A stretch of DNA of 64,000 nt. Origin: Diploscapter coronatus. Taxonomy: Eukaryota > Nematoda > Chromadorea > Rhabditida > Rhabditidae. Each line of letters opens with the position of its first letter. Positions within the stretch are counted from its first letter, which is position 1. Location of the stretch: NCBI GenBank assembly GCA_964036155.1, contig OZ038423.1, forward strand, positions 68,897,249 to 68,961,248. Reading direction: 5' to 3'. Of the stretch, positions 50,570 to 64,000 are shown piece by piece. The notes below the pieces were generated by a model. It was not told the DNA's origin, ran no database searches, and worked only from the letters and a program-made list of their open reading frames with translations. The translations under genes and the position numbers were made by a program.

Positions 50570-50736
50570 ATGAATTTTTTCCCGAGATCGAATCTGGAAA
50601 ACTTACGAGCTACAGTAATCGACCTTCGAAAGACAAACCACACCATGATGACCAGCGTGAAAAACTGAACAACATATGTGAAAATCAGCCCGATTTGCAG
50701 ATCTCTGTTTATATTGACTTTGGTTCTTACTGACAT
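50570..50736 (-). pseudogene. Orphan single-membrane exon, right arm
   Basis: This is the mirror copy of the left arm. It differs by one early residue (RDLQIG instead of RGLQIG) and a few silent or downstream changes, and it has the same GTAAGTTTTCCAG junction. Both arms have kept the frame open, so either the duplication is young or the sequence is under selection. Confidence 0.5.
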
Positions 50737-50858
50737 TCACTCTTAAATCACATATTTTATCGAAACAACCACTAAAAATTGTCAATGTTCTATCCTTCTA
50801 CATTTGTGCATTGAATAAACAATCGCAATAAGATTCAATATCAAGTAGATGTGAAAAT

Positions 50859-52264
50859 TTATCGTTGGGAAGTTCTTGATGCCCATCTTTGTTTTTCATC
50901 ACTTGTAGAGGCTTGCACGAAAAGTGAGGACAGTGACTTCTTGTGCTCGGTGAATAGAAGCATGATCACTCTGAAATTGATCAAAATTTGTATCCTTAAT
51001 TTTTAAAATTGAACTAACCCGTCAGTACTATGGACATTGCACCACACGAAAGTCCACGAGATGAATCCCCAAAACCGGGAACCGGAAAGTGCGCTGAATT
51101 AAAAAAAATAAATTTCAATATAAAAAAAAAAAAAAAAAAAACTCGACAAACCTAAAGTACATCATAAACAACATGTCGACGATATAGAGACTGTCTTGAA
51201 GAAATGTCTGAAGTTTGTAATGTTTCAGTTTATTGAAATTAAAAGTTTCAAGAAATATGCGTGGAATCAAGCGTTGCTAAGTGATTTCTCAAAATCACAA
51301 GGTTTAAGAAAGTATGCAGACCTGTAGGAAGAGTTTTGCGTTTTTCTTGATACGCTCACGAGCGAATTGTGTTTCGGTTTGGGATTCAGTTATCTGAAAG
51401 AAACTTATTTGAGATAAAGGAAATGAAAGAAAAACCTACATAGTGATATGAGATTTTAAGAAATGTCAAGATATTCAGAGCAAGTGTGCTCACAGTGTAG
51501 ATTTTTGTGGTCAGTTCATAAAGGCTGAGAGGATCACTGTCTCCTTCTGTTGCCGTAGCGTTTGGAGCATCGTTAGTGGCAGGATAAACACAGGACATCA
51601 TATCAGGATCGAAATAGAAGTTGTTACTTTCGATATCTAAATATTTTCCCCTTTCAATTAAATAAATAAAGTTAACCTGTTAAATAACCGTAAATGAGAT
51701 CAGACACGATACCCAATCGAAGAAGATCAATGGCAATCAGTAACAGCTGAATTTTTTCTCAAAATTTTGAAGAGTTTCTTAAATATACCAAAGTTGGTTT
51801 TATAGCACAAAATTTATTATAGTAATTGTAGAAGTACAACGCGATGAATCTATTCAGAGCTAGCAAGACGCAAATGTACTGATTCGCTACATAGAATGTA
51901 TTTCCGAGAACTAAGACTATCGATTCCAAAGTAAGAGAAAGTGGCGTCCGACCCCTAAAAATTCGAATTTACAGGAGCTAGTTTTTTCAACTTACCAAAT
52001 TGTAAGCGGTAAAAAGTCTATTAGAAATTCAACAAGTACGTAAGTGTTGTGGATGGCTCGAAATAGGCAGATTAGCTTGAAGGAACTCTTGACTTCACGA
52101 TTTTGGAAGAATATCAAAATGATGAAAACATTGCAGACCAAACCGATAGTAGCATCCTGAAATTTCTAGGATTTTTTATTTGAAAATATCTTTACCAAAA
52201 ATATCAACATTCCCATGGAATAGTTAAAAGGGTCGTTGGCATGTTCGTATACGGTAAACGGCAT
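50859..52264 (-). CDS. Srx-class chemoreceptor GPCR, tandem copy 3
   Basis: Nine exons join in phase: 52264-52196, 52156-51996, 51954-51789, 51746-51677, 51636-51440, 51393-51322, 51207-51152, 51093-51019 and 50970-50859, giving 325 residues. The exon lengths are the same as in copy 2. Exon 1 and exons 6-9 are nearly identical to copy 2, while exons 2-5 have diverged strongly (IFFQNREVKSSFKLICLFRA, LLLIAIDLLRLGIVSD, and a loop with NAT and extra acidic residues). The third intron here has a normal GT donor at the position where copies 1 and 2 have GC. The TM7 pattern and LALNRFIALYF after TM3 support the Srx call. The divergent central exons span TM2-TM5, the likely ligand-binding part. Confidence 0.9.
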
Positions 52265-52570
52265 GCTCTGCAATCAAAGTAACTTTAATGACACTAAAAA
52301 ATCGTGCGCAAAGTTTCAAACGATTAACCCTCGAATTCATAGGACGGCTGAAACTCTTAAAGTCGTTTGAAAAGAATTAGTAATTATTCGCGACAGTGAT
52401 AGAGACAATTTGAAATTGGTGCAAATTATCTGCATGCATTGAAGACTACTTGAAAATATGAAATTCCAATTTTAAACCAGACATGACAATAATGCCCTTT
52501 AAAGAGACTATGATTACATGTGAACCTTAGAGATTGGAATCAAGTTCACATAATATCAAAGCCGATAATT

Positions 52571-53778
52571 AAATTAGAGTCCCCAAGCTCCGCCCCTTGC
52601 AGAAATGTGCTTTGTGGTAGAAACGTGGTAGTTTGAAAGGATCAATTTAGGAAGGAAGTACTCTTCAAACCCCGAATGTCTCAAAAAAGAAAAACCCTAT
52701 CTAGATCGACGATACATCGGATAAAATGCTTGTATGCCAAAAATCAGTGCATTATCTTTGCCTACAACCACCTACAAGCCGAATTTGTACAGCGAAAAAG
52801 TGTTCATTTTGAAGGTCACAATTTTCCGCTTTTTTCGGTCAAGAAATTTTCTTCGCGAAAATCTTATTTAAATCCCTTGTGACATTTCTGTACAAAAATT
52901 CCGTCCGAAACAAACTTTACATATCTGCTTGGGGGTTCTAAATTAAAGAACTTAAAACAAAATTAAGAAAAAAATAATGTAATGAAACAAGCTCATTTTC
53001 ATGAATCAAGAAGGCTAGAAATTGCCTTTGAATAAGTTCCTGTTGCAGATTAGTCTGAAATGCGCTCCCTTTAATGTGTGCATAATTTTTATTGGCTTGA
53101 ATAAAATGTGTTCTCTGAATTATGATAAAATGAAATGCTATGATATTAATATGCTAGTTTAAACTTAGATTATATTTTACCAATTTTATCCTGGGAGGCA
53201 ATTAATAAAATTCATACGAAAAAATCTGACAAAACTCGGCATGAGCTTCTAAATACACATACAATTTTCTTTAGCTTATGTCCTACTACTTCCATTAATG
53301 GCAGCACTTATTTTTACAGTACTACGGTTGCTATTGGGTTGTTCCACAAGTCTTTCCCACGTTTAAGTCTTAGAACTTTTGAAAAATTTACTTGCGATAC
53401 GTCGAAATAGTTACCCACGCCTGCTTAATAGTTTGCTGGTTCTTTACAACGATATCATAGCAATTTGCCTGCCAATGATTTGCGATAAGAAATAGCAAGA
53501 AAGCAATTTCCATAAAGTGAGAAAAGACTTATAGAACAGCCTAATATCTTTATGATGGTCTCTGTGTCTGGTGTAAAAAGATGTGACTTTTCAATGGTAC
53601 AACACAATCACGCTTCCCTTTTAGTGCATTGTTTTGGTCAGTGTCACTTATCATTTCTCTTCTTTTTTGTGGGTCTATCGATTTTCTCGTGATTTGTCCA
53701 TATAAAGGATGTTTCAAATGCGACGAGACTTATTTACACCTTAATTTGCAACTTTTAAAGTTTATCGTCTTTGTTTCA
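52571..53778. other. Intergenic region
   Basis: This region lies between the divergent starts of Srx copy 3 and the dehydrogenase gene. It is AT-rich with no supported exons. A TATAAAG at 53701-53707 is placed 72 bases before the probable trans-splice site of the dehydrogenase and may be its promoter element. Confidence 0.5.
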
Positions 53779-53788
53779 GAATTTCGAA

Positions 53789-55236
<1,448 letters not shown>

Positions 55237-57075
55237 TGGCTTGGGAGGCTATGCAATACTTTTTCGATTTCGAAATTTCTGCAACCTGTGGCTCAGTTTT
55301 TATTCGTGTAAATGAAAAATAAAGCTCAGTTTTTATTCCATATTTGAACTCTACGATTATTCGAAAAGTTTCTGATGATAGACTACGATAAGCGGAGAGG
55401 TTCGAGTCTGTCAGAAGAGTTAACCGGTTTCTCTCGAAAAGAGTATCTAGCAATCCTTTTCTCGCCTCTCTAACATTTCCAATTCTATACATTTTCATGC
55501 GCGCGTTACGATTGAACAAATTTCCGATTACTTTTCCAATTATATTTCCGAATCTAGAGTTCATATAACCATTTTTGATAAAGATTACCGCTTTTTCTGG
55601 TAAATTCCCATTTCGGTCCCAAATTGATCTCTATCAAGTATTTATTTATTCATGTGTAAATCTGGATATCTTCGACATACCCCAAGGGCATCTGAAGATC
55701 TCCAAAAATCCTGTGCTATTTCCCGATCTCTGATATCTTTGTCATCTATGCTGCGCCAAATCCCAAACTGTCTTCCGCTTTTACTTCTTCTCAGGCATTC
55801 TCTCGTTTTACCGTACTCTCTCGCACCGTCTCGCCTCTATTTGCGATCGGCTTTTCACTTGGCCTTCTCTCTTCGTTAAGTTCGCTATCTACTCCTTTTC
55901 CACTCTTTAAAATTTTCCGGATATTTCCCAACTCTAATTTTCGAAATTTCTCATTTCTTTTCCTGAAATTCACCTGATAGTTTCATCTTTACCATGCTAA
56001 AATCAATTTTTTTATTTTTCAATAGCCAAAAATTAATTTATCACAATCTAATTTTGAAACTAATCTAGTGACAAAGGATAGGTCAGAAAGGGGGCTAATA
56101 TGATTTTGCTGGATCCCAAAAATTCCAGAATTCAATTCAATTCTTTCCTTTTATGTGGGTATAAGAGGGTCTGGAATCCTGTTTTCTGCGCCTTTTTGCC
56201 CTTCGTAGTTAATGCTATTTCTCTCGATTTTCTTTTTCTCTGTTCTCTCTCGCTCTCGACCCTTGAAAGTCGCGTTTTCGTCCTAAACACAGACCGTTTT
56301 CTGAGTTCGATCAATTAGGAATTTTTCTTATCGTCTCTCAAAGGTTTATGGTTTCTAATTTCCATTCATTTCTCAAATTCTTAATAATTGCTAATTAATT
56401 AATTAATTATCGATCTCAATTTGGTCGTGCGTGATGATGAAATGTTTTCAAATATTTTCAATCAACGGTCCTCCTACATCAAAGGTAAATTTATCGATTG
56501 ATTTCCCTTTGATCTCGAGCTACGCATGACCTTAATCGCGAGTTTCCATAACTTGTTTTATCATTCAGAGTGACAGAGTCTATATCTTTGTACGTTAGAG
56601 AGGATACAGACGCAGTCTGACCATTTGAAAATCACCTAAAGCGATTTTCTGCAGAGATTCATTGATTTGGAAGGATTATGAAAATGAGGGAAGAGGGGAA
56701 TTTCCGGAATATCGACCTATTTTCCTATCATGGTTATCAAATTGCGATCATGTAATGGCGTCATCATAACATTCATACTTGTTAGTTTTGCTAGTGGAGT
56801 TGCGAAATCTTTTTCATTGATTTTTTTTTTCAAATCTCATGCCCTGACTTTTAAAATAATATCTTTCTAATATATTTCATGATTTCATGTATTTCGGGAA
56901 CTCGTCTTCACTTTAATATTCACTCTACTTTTGTACGAACATCAGTCTTGAAATAACACGATAATAACTTCTTTACATTATGTTTCAAAGTTTTTAGCTC
57001 TTCACGTATATTTTCTAGTTTAACGTATTCTTTCTACGTATTATTCAATAGGTTTTATTTAAATACAAGTTTTCA
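55237..57075. other. Intergenic region before the receptor kinase
   Basis: After the dehydrogenase poly(A) signal there is a direct repeat GCTCAGTTTTTATTC (about 55291 and 55324). CTATTT sites lie at 55716 and 56215 with CTGCGCC near 56187, all in pyrimidine-rich stretches as in the 25-31 kb region. AATTAATTAATTAATTA occurs near 56394. No exons were supported; the region probably contains the kinase promoter. Confidence 0.5.
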
Positions 57076-57087
57076 GATTATGTGATA

Positions 57088-63458
<6,371 letters not shown>

Positions 63459-64000
63459 TCCTCACAGAGAAATAACGTGTATTTTAAATGTCCCAAAATC
63501 TATAATCGACGAAATATTGTTTGATTTTGAGAGGGTGCAGAGGAAGCTAATTTGGCGCGAAACATTCCATTCAAATTCAGACAAAATATTGTGTAATTGT
63601 TATTCTCACCCTCTAAAAGGTAGTTTCAATACTTTTTCTGAGAAATAGTTGGGAAAAGGAAGAAAAGAAGAGCGTGGAAACTAAAACAGACCCAAGAAAC
63701 AGGTTAGCAGGAATGCAGGTGCAGGTATCATTCAGGCATTGAAAAGGCTGTACTTCGTGGTGGAAACGTTGAAGAGTTGAATAAGACAGATTTTAGCAAT
63801 TTGTCCACAATCAGATTTTGCGCCTGAGCGTTTCAAAAATTTCAACAAATATCAAATTGAACTGGAGTACCATCCAGTAATCGCAAGGAGCTGGCAATAG
63901 CTCTCCCACGCCCGTGGAGTCTACCAAATCCAAGAAGGCATTTCTCGAGTCGTATCAAACCTATCTTTTTCACTTCATACTTCGACATGCAAAAATGATT
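63459..64000. other. Window end, 3' flank of the kinase gene
   Basis: If the kinase gene continues, further tail exons should lie here. An open stretch at about 63652-63711, after a GAAATAG acceptor-like site, is basic and lysine-rich and is the only candidate. No clear poly(A) signal was found close after 63458. Confidence 0.35.

Larger units (their letters stand above)
50141..50746. repeat. Inverted duplication with 177-bp arms
   Basis: The left arm (50141-50317) and right arm (50570-50746) are reverse complements with only a handful of differences, separated by a 252-base spacer. Each arm carries the same orphan membrane exon. The structure lies exactly between Srx copies 2 and 3. Confidence 0.85.

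Overview
The window is nuclear DNA from a nematode. The evidence is AT-rich sequence, many short introns ending in TTTTCAG, start codons lying a few bases after a splice-acceptor sequence (the layout expected of spliced-leader trans-splicing), a ground-like domain gene, and three serpentine class X (Srx) chemoreceptor genes. A rhabditid, possibly Caenorhabditis-like, is likely, but the species cannot be fixed from the sequence alone. Nearly all real genes are split into exons. I rebuilt them by joining open frames at GT/AG borders and checking that the reading phase carries through each junction.

Layout. 1-3118: no gene seen. 3140-4214 (+): HAD-family hydrolase. 5021-6960 (+): secreted ground-like domain protein. 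7129-8553 (-): HD-domain 5'-deoxynucleotidase of the HDDC2 type, convergent with the ground-like gene. 9832-14374 (-): 22-kb-scale locus part B, a 717-residue protein with a disordered N-terminus and a short ankyrin-like segment. 15335-16016 (-): part A, a small gene or the 5' end of the same gene. 16531-16617 (+): a tRNA with a small intron. 16815-16965 (+): an isolated ankyrin-repeat exon. 17-33 kb: a long stretch with no convincing exons, studded with a degenerate pyrimidine-rich motif built around CTATTT, palindromes and hairpins. 33390-44247 (+): a gene with large introns encoding a low-complexity protein with two YYD..SDG..YE..GW repeats. 46073-46313 (+): a 65-residue secreted peptide. 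46371-47796, 48423-49834 and 50859-52264 (-): three tandem Srx receptors with signs of gene conversion, separated in part by an inverted duplication of an orphan membrane exon. 53789-55236 (+): short-chain dehydrogenase of the L-xylulose/dicarbonyl reductase type, with one abnormal splice junction. 57088-63458 (+): a 23-exon receptor tyrosine kinase with fibronectin type III ectodomain and an acidic Ser-Gly-rich stalk.

The genes do not form one pathway. The most informative structures are the Srx cluster (mosaic paralogs, a GC-AG intron shared by two copies), the receptor kinase (proteoglycan-like stalk exon, a dual-use splice site), the giant-intron locus with its repeated motif, and several fold-back elements. 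No prokaryotic features, CRISPR arrays or viral genes were seen.
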